Assembly: GCF_000614065.1 (NCBI RefSeq)
Contig: NZ_BAKG01000003.1
Coordinates: 62,001 to 126,000 of the forward strand
Reading direction: 5' to 3'
DNA from: Prevotella dentasini JCM 15908
Lineage (GTDB): Bacteria > Bacteroidota > Bacteroidia > Bacteroidales > Bacteroidaceae
DNA length: 64,000 bases
The notes under the pieces were generated by a model. The model ran no database searches. It was not told the DNA's origin and saw nothing but the letters and a program-made list of their open reading frames with translations. Position 1 is the first letter of the stretch; every line of letters begins with the position of its first letter. Shown piece by piece: positions 39,382 to 48,209 of this stretch. A program made the translations under genes and the position numbers.

Positions 39382-39432
39382 AACCTCTGTTTTAAGCTGA
39401 AAATTAGTATCTTTGTCTCTCATTAGTTTCGT

Positions 39433-40720
39433 ATGGTCAAGAAGATATTCCTCCTCTTTGTATTGAGTTCTGTCTTCCTTTTGGCTCCTTCGTGTGCCAA
39501 GGGGAAGTTTACGCTTGTTATAGATGCCGGACATGGCGGGCACGATACGGGTGCTGTCGGGGTCTTTTCGCAAGAGAAAAATATCAATCTCAAGGTTGCT
39601 TTGGCTTTCGGGCGGTATGTCGAACAAAATCTGCCGGAAGTTCGGGTGATATATACGCGAAGGACGGATGTGTTCATTCCGTTGCATGAGCGTGCCGGAA
39701 TAGCAAACCGGGCAAAGGCTGATCTCTTTATTTCCGTGCATACAAACTCTGTTCCTGCAGGTCATTCGAGCGTTGCGGGATTTCAGGTTTATACGCTCGG
39801 TATGCACCGTGCGAAGGACAATCTTGATGTGGCCATGCGAGAGAACTCGGTTATTTCGTTGGAGAAAGGCTACCAACAAACCTATCAGGGGTTTGACCCG
39901 AAGTCGTCGGAGAGCTATATTATGTTTGAGTTTATGCAGAATGCGAACATGTCAAAGAGCATAGAGCTTGCTAAATTGATTCAGCGTTCGGTCTGCGGTT
40001 CGGCTCACCGGGCTGACAAGGGGGTCCATCAGGCAGGCTTCCTCGTCCTTCGTGAGACTTCCATGCCGAGTTGCCTGATAGAGCTGGGTTTCATATCCAA
40101 TGACGAGGAAGAGCAGTTTCTTAACTCTGACATGGGTGTAGAAGTCATGTCGCGTGGCATTTACGAAGCGTTTGTACAATATAAGAACATGTACGATGAC
40201 CATCTTGTATTGCCTTATCGTGGAGCGAACAACCGACAAATATCGGTCGGTCGTGTTCTGCCGTCGTCGGTAGAGGTGGCAGCACCTGCGAGACAATCCC
40301 TGAAACCCGTCAAGGTGAGTTCGCCTGCCGGGCGTACAGCTGCGTCTGCCAAGTCTGCTCCGGCACAGCCTTCCGGCAAAAAGAAAGAACAGAAGCCCAA
40401 GGCGCAGAAATCTGCTGCGGCAGTCTCGCCCGAGTCCAATCTTCAAGGTGCAGATTTTTGCCGTTAACCGTCAGCTGCGTCCGGGCAGCGAACAGTTCAA
40501 GGGACACAAGGACGCGGTGTATTTTATGGATGGCGACATGTTTAAGTATACCATCGGGGAAAGTCAGGACTATAACGAAATGGTAAGGCTCCGCAATAAA
40601 CTGAATAAGGATTTCCCACAGGCATTTGTCGTAGCCTTCAAGAAAGGCAGGCGGATAAACACCAGTGAGGCCATAGCAGAGTACGTAAAGAATAAGAAAA
40701 CTAAAGCAGAGACGAAATGA
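39433..40720 (+). CDS. N-acetylmuramoyl-L-alanine amidase (Amidase_3) with SPOR-like C-terminus (frameshifted as sequenced)
   Basis: A secreted zinc amidase that cuts the peptide from N-acetylmuramic acid, as AmiC-type enzymes do in daughter-cell separation. Signal MVKKIFLLFVLSSVFLLAPSC may be a lipoprotein signal (Cys21). Zinc-site motifs: DAGHGGHDTG (31-40), then SVHTNS, then CLIELGFISNDEEEQFL with the catalytic Glu. A Pro/Ala/Lys-rich linker follows, and then a SPOR-like domain (VQIFAVNRQLRPGSEQFKG, AFVVAFKKGRRI). The break is after 40440: AATCTTCAAG would read AATCCCTTCAAG with two Cs restored. The stop overlaps the MCE gene by four bases (ATGA). Confidence 0.9.
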
Positions 40721-41697
40721 AAAAATTATTTACTCCTGAAGTAAGGATAGCTCTTGTGGCAATAGCAGGCATTGTCGTGTTGTTTTTCGGGATGCAATTC
40801 CTGAAAGGACTCGACCTTTTTGCCTCCGAATCACACTACGAAATGAAGTTCAACAATATAGACGGACTGAGCATTACCAGTCCTGTCTATGCGAACGGCT
40901 ATAAGATTGGAGCAGTGAAAAGCATCAACTACGACTTCGCCAATCCGGAGAAAGGCATATCGGTGGGAGTGGATGTAGACGAGAGCATGAAGATTCCGGT
41001 AGGTTCTACGGCTGAAATCGTCAGCGACCTGATGGGCAACGTGAAGGTGAATCTTATCCTTGCCCATACCAACGAGTACCTTGCAGTCGGCGGAACGATT
41101 GACGGACGTGTCAATGACGGTGCCTTGGGTGAGGCAAAGAAGATGGTTCCGGCCATTGAGAAGATGCTCCCGAAGATAGACAGCATCCTTGCCAGTGTGA
41201 ACGTGCTCCTCTCTGATCCGGCCGTTAAGGCTTCTGTGCACAACGTCAGCAAGATTACGGCCGACCTTACTACTTCTACCCGGCAGCTCAATGCGCTCAT
41301 GGCGCAGGTCAACGGGGCTTTGCCGGGTATGATTGCCCGTACCAATGGGCTGCTCGGCAATGCCAGCGGAATGATGGCCAATGCCAATGGTGGCATAACG
41401 GAAGCCCGTGGTGCTATCCGCGGAGCGAGTGGAATGATGGACAATCTAAATAATAAGGTGAACGAAGTAGACCTTGCAGGTACAATGAGCAAGGTCAACC
41501 AAGCCCTTGAGCATATCAATACGCTGACTGCAAAGCTGAACAGCAACGAAGGCAGCATGGGGCTTCTGATGAACGATCCCTCGCTCTACCACCACCTGTC
41601 CAATACTGTGCGCGATGCTGACAGCCTGCTTGTCAATCTGAAAGCGCACCCGAAGCGTTACGTGCACTTCTCTATCTTTGGACGGAAGGACAAGTAG
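40717..41697 (+). CDS. MCE/MlaD-type lipid transport protein
   Basis: A 326-residue inner-membrane protein. It has a single N-terminal membrane helix (VRIALVAIAGIVVLFFGMQFLKG, about residues 9-31) and then the MCE domain (YEMKFNNIDGLSITSPVYANGYKIGAVKSI, with NLIL after AEIVSDLMGNVKV), which forms rings for phospholipid transport across the periplasm. A long helical part follows with repeats rich in Gly, Ala, Asn and Met. It starts inside the amidase stop codon, so the two are translationally coupled. The hairpin at 41755-41787 ends the unit. Confidence 0.9.
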   Translation: MKKLFTPEVRIALVAIAGIVVLFFGMQFLKGLDLFASESHYEMKFNNIDGLSITSPVYANGYKIGAVKSINYDFANPEKGISVGVDVDESMKIPVGSTAEIVSDLMGNVKVNLILAHTNEYLAVGGTIDGRVNDGALGEAKKMVPAIEKMLPKIDSILASVNVLLSDPAVKASVHNVSKITADLTTSTRQLNALMAQVNGALPGMIARTNGLLGNASGMMANANGGITEARGAIRGASGMMDNLNNKVNEVDLAGTMSKVNQALEHINTLTAKLNSNEGSMGLLMNDPSLYHHLSNTVRDADSLLVNLKAHPKRYVHFSIFGRKDK

Positions 41698-41754
41698 CGG
41701 GTAATTTAGAAGTAGTCTAAATAGCTCAACTAAAGTTCCACACTTTAAGTCAAA

Positions 41755-41787
41755 GGCATAACGGCTTTGAGAATCAAGCCGTTTGCC
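41755..41787 (+). terminator. hairpin after the MCE gene
   Basis: GGCATAACGGCTTTG / CAAGCCGTTTGCC forms an 11-13 bp stem with a short loop about 58 bases past the stop. No strong T-run follows. Confidence 0.5.
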
Positions 41788-42075
41788 TCCCCATAAAGGA
41801 TGTTTCACCATCATTGTTCTTTTGCTTTCTACTTCCTGTAAGTCTTTGAAATATAAGGGGTTGGATATATACAACCATCGAAAATATAATGTTCGTTTGG
41901 TGATATGGCTAAGCCCCAATAACAGAAAGGCTTACACGGCTTTTAGAGCGGACGGAGGCAATTTGCGATAAATAAGGTTTCATATTTTTTTTCTAACTTT
42001 GCAGTTGCAAGTTAACAATTGACTCAATAGATTGGAAGATTTGCCGAAAGACATAAAGATAACATATCTGTAAAC
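41788..42075. promoter_or_regulatory. region upstream of dnaA
   Basis: This holds the dnaA promoter: a TAACTTTG -7 box at 41994-42001, with an AT-rich stretch before it (a T-run before TAACTTTG). I looked for clusters of TTATCCACA-type DnaA boxes as evidence for an origin and saw none convincing, so I do not call oriC. Nothing gene-like is present. Confidence 0.4.
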
Positions 42076-43482
42076 ATGAACGTACAACCCAAGATGCTCT
42101 GGGAGCAGTGTCTCCAGCTCATAAAGGAAAATGTCTCCGAGCAGCAGTACAATACGTGGTTCAAGCCCATAGCCTTCGAGTCGTATCAGCCGGCTACGAA
42201 GACGCTGTTGGTACAGGTATCCAGCCCGTTTGTATATGAGTATCTGGAAGGCAACTACGTCAGTTTGCTCAGCAAGGTACTGACACGTGTTTACGGACAA
42301 GGCGTGCGCCTGACTTACCGTGTGGTTACCGATAAGGCGCACAACCTCACACAAGATATTCAGGCAGACACTGCCGAAGACATTTCTTCGCAGAATCCTA
42401 CTGTCAGAGCCAATCAGAGTCCGACCGTACTCGACGCAGCCGAGCAGGAACTCGACCCGCAGCTCGACATCCATAAGACATTCAACAACTACATTGAAGG
42501 CGACAGCAACAAGCTGCCGCGTTCCATCGGTCTGTCCATTGCCGAGCATCCGAACACGTCGCAGTTCAATCCGATGTTTATTTACGGCCCTTCCGGTTGC
42601 GGAAAGTCTCATCTCGTCAATGCCATCGGACTGCGCACGAAGCAGCTCTACCCGCAGAAGCGTGTCCTGTATATCTCCGCGCGATTGTTTCAGGTGCAAT
42701 ATACCAACTCCGTACTGCACAATACGACCAACGACTTCATTAATTTCTATCAGACAATAGACGTTCTTATTGTTGACGATATTCAGGAATGGGCAACGGC
42801 AACGAAGACGCAGGATACTTTCTTCCATATCTTCAACCATCTCTTCCGCAACGGCAAGCGCATCATTCTGGCCTGCGACCGTCCGCCGGTAGAGCTGAAG
42901 GGAATGAACGACCGCCTGCTGACCCGTTTTGCATGCGGTCTTATCGCGGAGTTAGAGAAGCCGAATGTGCAGCTTTGTGTCGATATTCTCCACAATAAAA
43001 TAAAGCGCGACGGTCTCAACATCCCCGAAGACGTTGTCCGCTTCATTGCCGAGACTGCCAATGGAAGCGTCCGCGACTTGCAGGGTGTCATCAATTCGCT
43101 CCTCGCCTACAGCGTGGTCTACAACAGCGACATTGACATGCGACTGGCGGAAAGGGTCATCAAACGTGCCGTGAAGATTGACGACGAGCCGCTGACCATC
43201 GACGATATTCTGGAGAAAGTGTGCACCCACTATAATGTAACGGCCACGGCGGTCAACTCGCGTTCGCGCAAGAAAGACATTGTCATAGCCCGTCAGGTGA
43301 GCATGTATATGGCGCAGAAGTACACGAAGATGCCTGCCAGCCGAATAGGAAAGCTCGTCGGCAACCGCGACCATAGTACCGTCATTCATAGCTGCACGAA
43401 GATTGAAGACCGCCTGAAAGTGGATAAGGGTTTCAATGCCGAGATTGCAAGTATTGAAAACTCCTTCAAGCTGAAGGCATAG
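42076..43482 (+). CDS. dnaA: chromosomal replication initiator protein
   Basis: DnaA opens the replication origin. Domain I (residues 1 to about 85, LWEQCLQLIKENVSEQQYNTWFKPI) is followed by a short Gln/Asp-rich linker. The AAA+ domain has Walker A GPSGCGKSH at 171-179 and Walker B LIVDD at 231-235. Domain IV ends with the DNA-binding signature RIGKLVGNRDHSTVIHSC. The 468-residue length is normal. It stands alone, with a strong terminator behind. In many Bacteroidetes dnaA marks coordinate 1 of the chromosome; here the neighbours are not the usual replication genes. Confidence 0.97.
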   Translation: MNVQPKMLWEQCLQLIKENVSEQQYNTWFKPIAFESYQPATKTLLVQVSSPFVYEYLEGNYVSLLSKVLTRVYGQGVRLTYRVVTDKAHNLTQDIQADTAEDISSQNPTVRANQSPTVLDAAEQELDPQLDIHKTFNNYIEGDSNKLPRSIGLSIAEHPNTSQFNPMFIYGPSGCGKSHLVNAIGLRTKQLYPQKRVLYISARLFQVQYTNSVLHNTTNDFINFYQTIDVLIVDDIQEWATATKTQDTFFHIFNHLFRNGKRIILACDRPPVELKGMNDRLLTRFACGLIAELEKPNVQLCVDILHNKIKRDGLNIPEDVVRFIAETANGSVRDLQGVINSLLAYSVVYNSDIDMRLAERVIKRAVKIDDEPLTIDDILEKVCTHYNVTATAVNSRSRKKDIVIARQVSMYMAQKYTKMPASRIGKLVGNRDHSTVIHSCTKIEDRLKVDKGFNAEIASIENSFKLKA

Positions 43483-43500
43483 ATACATCCAAAAACCATA

Positions 43501-43536
43501 AATCCTGCTTCCCGGATGGGGAAGCAGGATTTTTTC
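43501..43536 (+). terminator. terminator after dnaA
   Basis: AATCCTGCTTCCC / GGGGAAGCAGGATT is a 13-bp stem followed by TTTTTT, 19 bases past the stop. Confidence 0.92.
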
Positions 43537-43950
43537 ATTTCGTCTTATGGAAGGCCTGATAAGATGGCCGTTGTCTATCGCATCAGTGAATAGGGGGGAG
43601 CGTTGTTCCGGGCATTTGGCACTCATGTTTTGGATGAGTTTTTCCTGATGAACGAAAGTACCGCTTTCGCATGGTGAAAACGGCTTTCCGACACAGCGAA
43701 AGCGGCACTTTCGTTTTGCCGCTTCGTCATAGTCATTTTACGGTTAGTCTTTCCTGTTTGTTTTGTTGATGGGCGGCCATCGTCGGAGACGGTGCATGCT
43801 CTGCCGCTCTTCTTTTTCGTCATCTTGTCCGAAGGTTGTTTTTCTGACGGAGAAGTGTGGGCTTTTGAATAAAAAAGACTATCTTTGCAAGGACGAGATG
43901 TTGTTTTCTGTGTCAGCAGAGAGCGGCAGTTACCGATAAAAGATGATGTT
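43537..43950. other. intergenic region with repeat copy C
   Basis: No gene supported. It contains the repeat at 43653-43713 and a TATCTTTG box at 43880-43887 that may serve the gene at 43951. Confidence 0.5.
43653..43713. repeat. intergenic palindromic repeat, copy C
   Basis: CGAAAGTACCGCTTTCGCA is followed by GTGAAAACGGCTTTCCG and then GCGAAAGCGGCACTTTCG. The outer units are inverted and share the GAAAGTG/CGC core of copies A and B. Confidence 0.7.
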
Positions 43951-44673
43951 ATGGCGAAAGGAAAATCAACTTGCAAGGTGCTGAAAGAGATTCGGCAACG
44001 GATAGCGGATGCGAACGGCATCAGCTACCAGCCCCATGAGTGCCATTACGAAGGGGACTGCCCGGGTACTTGTCCGGCGTGCGAGCAGGAAGTGCGCTAT
44101 TTGGAGAAACAGCTCAAGGAACATTCCCGAAGTGGTCTGGGAGCAAAGGTGGCAGGGGTGGCTGCCGGAGTATGCGCTGCCATAATGCCCCTGTCAGCTG
44201 CTGCACAGAGTGCGGACGAAGCTCCTGTAGTCCGGGGTGCTGCACCTGTGATAAAGAAGGACACGGTTCAGGTGAAAGACTTGTCGGGCGGTCGTGCCGA
44301 TTCGGTAACGGTGCGTGGGAAAGTTGTAGGCGCGACAGACGGCGAACCCCTGATAGGGGCCAGTATTCTTTTGGAGGGAACGAATAAGGGAACAATAACG
44401 GATATGGACGGTATGTTTGCCGTGCGCGTCCCTGCGGACGGCTCGTTGGTTGTAAAGTATATCGGCTATAACGATAAGACGATAAAGGTGGAAGACCTTT
44501 CAACCTCGTGGTACAATGCTATTGTCTTGGATGATAATGACCTTGAATTGCAGGGCGAGGTGGTTGTCTTAGGCGAGGTGAGCGCTGTTAATGGGGACGA
44601 TATGTATTACAGACAAAACGACAAACCCAAGTCGCACAAGGAGAAATGCGAGAAACAACAGCTCCCTTTATAG
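43951..44673 (+). CDS. membrane protein with Cys-rich N-domain and carboxypeptidase-like regulatory domain
   Basis: A 240-residue protein with three parts. Residues 1-60 hold five cysteines (C8, C31, C37, C41, C44) in CKVLKEIRQRIADANGI and CHYEGDCPGTCPACE, a pattern that could bind zinc or an iron-sulfur cluster. Residues about 63-86 (LGAKVAGVAAGVCAAIMPLSAAAQ) look like an internal membrane or signal segment ending AAAQ. Residues about 118-190 (TVRGKVVGATDGEPLIGASILLEGTN to VKYIGY) match the CarboxypepD_reg-like fold. The topology would put the Cys domain in the cytosol. The 3' end overlaps a radical SAM gene by 28 bases. The start at 43951 follows a purine-rich leader. Function unknown. Confidence 0.78.
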   Translation: MAKGKSTCKVLKEIRQRIADANGISYQPHECHYEGDCPGTCPACEQEVRYLEKQLKEHSRSGLGAKVAGVAAGVCAAIMPLSAAAQSADEAPVVRGAAPVIKKDTVQVKDLSGGRADSVTVRGKVVGATDGEPLIGASILLEGTNKGTITDMDGMFAVRVPADGSLVVKYIGYNDKTIKVEDLSTSWYNAIVLDDNDLELQGEVVVLGEVSAVNGDDMYYRQNDKPKSHKEKCEKQQLPL

Positions 44674-45271
44674 GTATCGGCAGGCACAGAATGGCTACCG
44701 ACGGAGTGGGAGTAACGACGCTCGTTGCCTTTCATGGCTGTCCGCTTCGCTGCCGGTATTGTCTGAATCCGCAATGTCTGAATGGTGATGGCGTTTGGCG
44801 GACAATGACGCCCGGCGAACTATACGGTGAGGTGGAAATGGACGACCTTTACTTTGTCGCGACAGGTGGTGGTATCTGTTTCGGCGGCGGCGAACCGCTG
44901 TTGCAGACAGAATTTATCCGGTCGTTTTCTGACATAATGAATCCTGCTTGGAAACTGACGCTTGAGACTTCGCTGAATGTGCCCGTCGCTTCCGTACAGG
45001 CTGTTGCTCCGCTTGCCAGTGAGTGGATTGTAGATATAAAGGATATGGACGCTTCTGTCTACAGGCTTATACGGGTAGCAGCAATCTGTTTGTATGTCGT
45101 AATCTGGAATGGCTGGCAAGTCAGAATTTACAGGAAAAGGTACTGGTTCGCTTGCCTTTGATACCGAGTTTCAATACGGAAGAAAACCGGGCAGCAAGCG
45201 AAATGGAGCTGAGAAAGATGAGCTTCACGCGTTTTGAAAGGTTCAAGTATAGGAGACTATACCTGAAATAA
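44646..45271 (+). CDS. radical SAM protein, glycyl-radical-activating-enzyme-like (frameshifted as sequenced)
   Basis: A radical SAM enzyme with the iron-sulfur motif C32-x3-C36-x2-C39 in HGCPLRCRYCLNPQC and the SAM-binding GGGEP in FGGGEPLLQTEF. The N-terminus PFIGIGRHRMATDGVGVTTLV resembles glycyl-radical activating enzymes. As sequenced the frame breaks near 45065: TACAGGCTTAT reads on as TACAGGGCTTAT with one G restored, joining SVYR to AYTGSSNLFVCRNLEWLAS. Restored length is about 209 residues. There is no glycyl-radical enzyme nearby. Its only partner is the upstream Cys-rich protein, which it overlaps. Confidence 0.83.
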
Positions 45272-45414
45272 AAATCGTTTTCAAGCCCTTTCCAAGAGCG
45301 AAGAGCTTGAAATATATACAGAAATATATCGGAGATTCGGACAAACGGCAGTGTAGGGACAATTGTCCCTGCACTGTGATAGGATGAACGGTGCTTCTTT
45401 TGCCAGTAGGAATC

Positions 45415-46357
45415 CTATTGTATTCCCCACACACGGGCAATATTCTCTCGTGGCAGTGTCTCTATGTGTTTCTCAATGTCATCGGGCAGATTGCAGAAAA
45501 AGTCGATTCCCGTCAGCTGTTCCAGTTCGTTGATATTGCGGATGTACGGCGAGGAGAGCCTGCTGTCGTCTGACTTGTGCTCAAACCACAGCCCGATGGC
45601 CATATAGCTGCTGCCTTTCTTGCAGAGGATGGCAGCAAAATAATATTTCGGGACGATGAGCGTTGCCCAGCCTCCTGATGATTTTGTCGCTGCTGTCTAT
45701 CGTTCCGCCTTTCACTACATAGAGTGTGTCGCGGAAAGAGGCCTTGTTCATGCTGCGCAGCCATGTTTCCATCTTCTCCCACACACCGGCATTGAAGGTG
45801 TGCAGCTGTGGTTGCATGTTGGTAAGATAGAAGGTCTGGATGTTTGACTCGCGTGTGCTGACTCGGTCTTGCGACGGACAGATGTGTCCGTGGTCGTATC
45901 CCGAGCGGTAGAAAGGGTCTGAATTGAATCCGTAGTTACTTCCGAGGAGCGGATTGAAGGGATACTGCACTTCGCCCTTAGAGGTGTCGGCAACGTATCG
46001 GGAGACGTTCTGTATGCTGTTGTTGCCGTACATTTGGTAACAGCTCCAGCGTTGCGACTTCAGGCCGGTGTCCCATTCGGTGCTGTAATTGATTCCATAC
46101 TCGTATGAAGTGTTCTTGTTCCTGTTTGGAATGGCCAATTGTGCTTCGTGAACAAGGACAAGGCTGCTGCCGCCCTTGACCTTTGGAAACTCCAGACGGT
46201 GGGTGGCAGTGTTGGAATTAAGCAGGTTGGAGTTGACGTTTGCAATCGCCGGGGTGCTGCTGCTGTTGTCGGGATTGTCGTCGTCGCTGCTGCAAGCGGT
46301 CAGGCAGAGTGCAAGGGCGAAGTAAAACAGAAATGGTAAGTTCTTATTGTGGGGCAT
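45415..46357 (-). CDS. secreted DNA/RNA non-specific endonuclease, lipoprotein (frameshifted as sequenced)
   Basis: A nuclease of the Serratia/NucA type. The start at 46357 (MPHNKNLPFLFYFALALCLTACSSDDD) gives a lipoprotein with lipobox LTAC; the longer frame to 46423 is not needed. The catalytic region is YDHGHICPSQDR, a form of the DRGH motif with the general-base His, followed by FYLTNMQPQLHTFNAGVWEKMETWLR. The break is at 45660: GGCAACGCTC should read GGCAACGCCCTC, joining RRLGN to ALIVPKYYFAAILCKKG. Restored length is about 314 residues. It lies on the same strand as, and downstream of, the TonB receptor and two OB-type lipoproteins, with rpmE2 in between. Confidence 0.88.
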
Positions 46358-46447
46358 GTCAGTGGGCTTTTGGTGGATAGAAAAAGTGCGGGCAAGCATA
46401 TATGCAACTATGCCGGTCCGCACTTTATGTGATAGGGTATTAATCTT

Positions 46448-46699
46448 CTACTTCTTCAGCTTACCGTAACGGTTCATGAAGCGGTCTACGCGACCAGCAG
46501 TATCAACAAGCTTGCTCTTGCCGGTATAGAACGGGTGAGAGGTGCTTGAGATTTCAATCTTTACCACTGGGTAAGTTTCGCCTTCAAATTCTACTGTCTC
46601 TGTAGTCTTGCATGTAGACTTTGAGAGGAACATATCGCCGTTGGACATATCCTTGAATACGACGGGGCGATAGTTTTCGGGATGAATACCTTGTTTCAT
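46448..46699 (-). CDS. rpmE2: 50S ribosomal protein L31, type B
   Basis: An 83-residue L31 starting [24 protein letters not shown]. The zinc-binding CxxC of type A is missing, and the type B tail [26 protein letters not shown] is present. It binds the large subunit near the central protuberance. Type B genes are often repressed by zinc in other bacteria; I cannot show that here. A 9-bp perfect inverted repeat at 46785-46818 stands just upstream around its putative -7 box. Its position inside the nuclease/receptor cluster is odd and may be chance. Confidence 0.94.
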   Translation of the reverse strand: MKQGIHPENYRPVVFKDMSNGDMFLSKSTCKTTETVEFEGETYPVVKIEISSTSHPFYTGKSKLVDTAGRVDRFMNRYGKLKK

Positions 46700-46784
46700 T
46701 TTCTGTTTATGATAATTTGTTAATACTATTTTCCTGTTCTTGTCAGTGTGTTGCCTTGGCTTCGTTGAGCCGTATAGACACTCA

Positions 46785-46818
46785 CAGGGTGCAAAATTAC
46801 GAATAATTCTGCACCCTG
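46785..46818. promoter_or_regulatory. inverted repeat upstream of rpmE2
   Basis: CAGGGTGCA (46785-46793) and TGCACCCTG (46810-46818) are perfect 9-bp inverted repeats 16 bases apart. The minus-strand interval contains TAATTTTG, a fair -7 box for rpmE2, so a repressor could bind across it. It is also 20 bases past the end of the DUF6359 lipoprotein gene and could be a terminator hairpin. No T-run follows. Confidence 0.45.
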
Positions 46819-46838
46819 CCAAATATTTCAATTGTTTT

Positions 46839-48182
46839 TTACTTTACTACGACGTTCTTTACTTCCCATGTTGGAGCGGCCTTGTCGGTGCTGGTATAGA
46901 GGAAGGCTATGTAGACGGCAGACTTGCCTGCGTAGGATGAAAGGTCGCAGGTGGCATCTACGAATTTCCAAGACTGCCCGTCAGGATAGGCCGAAATGGT
47001 GAGGTCTTTCCATGTCTTGCCGTCGGTAGAAACCTGTACCTTGCACTCGTCTGCCGCAGTTCCGAAGTATTTGCCGGTGTGCTGGAAAGAGAGGGTGGCG
47101 TTTTTCAGGCCTTCAAGGCTGAAGGCAGGGGAAACGAGACGGCTCTGTGCGGCATAGTTCTTCTTGTCTTTGTAGGCCGATGCCTTCATTTGGCTGTTGT
47201 CGGCATCGTGTTTCCATACGAAGGTGAGTTCTGCCGGAAGGGTAAGGTCTACGATGGTGAAGTTGCCCATGTCCTTGGCGAAAGTTACATTGAGACCTGT
47301 TGATGAGTGTTCGCCGCTTTCCGATAGGGCGACAATCTTGCTGCTCTTGTCCATTTCCATTATAGTCTCGCCGGCCTTGTTGGTATATGCCTTCAGGATT
47401 CCCTTGACAACGACGGTCTGGCCAGCCTTCAAGTCGTCCTTGGAAGCGAAGTCTGCCCCGTTAAGGCCTTTGCCGGAATAAATCTGGAGAGCTTTTTCCT
47501 TGCCGTCGTCAGAGATGTAATAGGTAATGCTCTTGTATTGTTCGTTGTAAGAAACAACCTCTGAGATGATACCCTTCACGTATGCTTCGCCTGAGAGGGC
47601 GTTGCCGCCGTTGTCCTTAATCTTCTGGATGGCGTCTGCAACCGTCCAAGCGGTAGCCTCGGTATTGAGGTCTGCTACAGGCTCTGAGCTGTCCTTGGCT
47701 CCGTTGAGGGAGTAAATGTAGTTGCCTTGGGTAAACTCCTTTGTACCGTTGAAGTTGACCAGTTTTCCGTAAACGACAACCTTGTCGCCTGCCTTGATTT
47801 GATTGGCAGAGGTGAAGTGCTTGTTTCCGAGAGCGTATCCGCGGTAAACGGTCAGCTGACCTGCTGCCTTGCCGTCGTCAGATATATAATAAGTGGCATT
47901 GCCGAAGCTGCCAGTATCAATTTCCTTGACGCTGACGATAGTGCCGGAAACGTAGACTTCCTTGTCGAGATTTTCGCCTGCTTCTATATATTTCATAGCA
48001 GCCGCAACGTTGAATGGGTCTGCCTCCGTTCCTGTTCCCTTAGGTTCTGCCGTCGAACCGGGTGTAGGCGTGCTGCCTTGCTCTTCAAAAGTCATGTCGT
48101 AAGGCATGGGTACATCTTCACAGCTTGTGAAACCGAAAGCTGCCGCGGCCAGTGCCATCATGGAAAAAAATATCTTTTTCAT
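46839..48182 (-). CDS. surface lipoprotein with two DUF6359-like OB domains and a C-terminal jelly-roll
   Basis: A 447-residue lipoprotein ([21 protein letters not shown], Cys21). Residues about 50-170 and about 175-285 are two related OB-type domains of the DUF6359 kind. The first has [29 protein letters not shown] and [17 protein letters not shown]. The second has [22 protein letters not shown] and [16 protein letters not shown]. The last 150 residues ([20 protein letters not shown] to [24 protein letters not shown]) look like a galactose-binding/choice-of-anchor beta sandwich. OB folds often bind nucleic acid or oligosaccharide. It follows the DUF5689 gene by 27 bases on the same strand. 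Confidence 0.85.
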   Translation of the reverse strand: MKKIFFSMMALAAAAFGFTSCEDVPMPYDMTFEEQGSTPTPGSTAEPKGTGTEADPFNVAAAMKYIEAGENLDKEVYVSGTIVSVKEIDTGSFGNATYYISDDGKAAGQLTVYRGYALGNKHFTSANQIKAGDKVVVYGKLVNFNGTKEFTQGNYIYSLNGAKDSSEPVADLNTEATAWTVADAIQKIKDNGGNALSGEAYVKGIISEVVSYNEQYKSITYYISDDGKEKALQIYSGKGLNGADFASKDDLKAGQTVVVKGILKAYTNKAGETIMEMDKSSKIVALSESGEHSSTGLNVTFAKDMGNFTIVDLTLPAELTFVWKHDADNSQMKASAYKDKKNYAAQSRLVSPAFSLEGLKNATLSFQHTGKYFGTAADECKVQVSTDGKTWKDLTISAYPDGQSWKFVDATCDLSSYAGKSAVYIAFLYTSTDKAAPTWEVKNVVVK

Positions 48183-48209
48183 ATTGATTTTGTTTTATTT
48201 CTGTTGTTG

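Noticed and set aside
43653-43713. Repeat clusters (also 7467, 35393) as CRISPR arrays
   Set aside because: Units are inverted as well as direct, spacers are shorter than 20 bases, there are only two to three units, and no cas gene is near.
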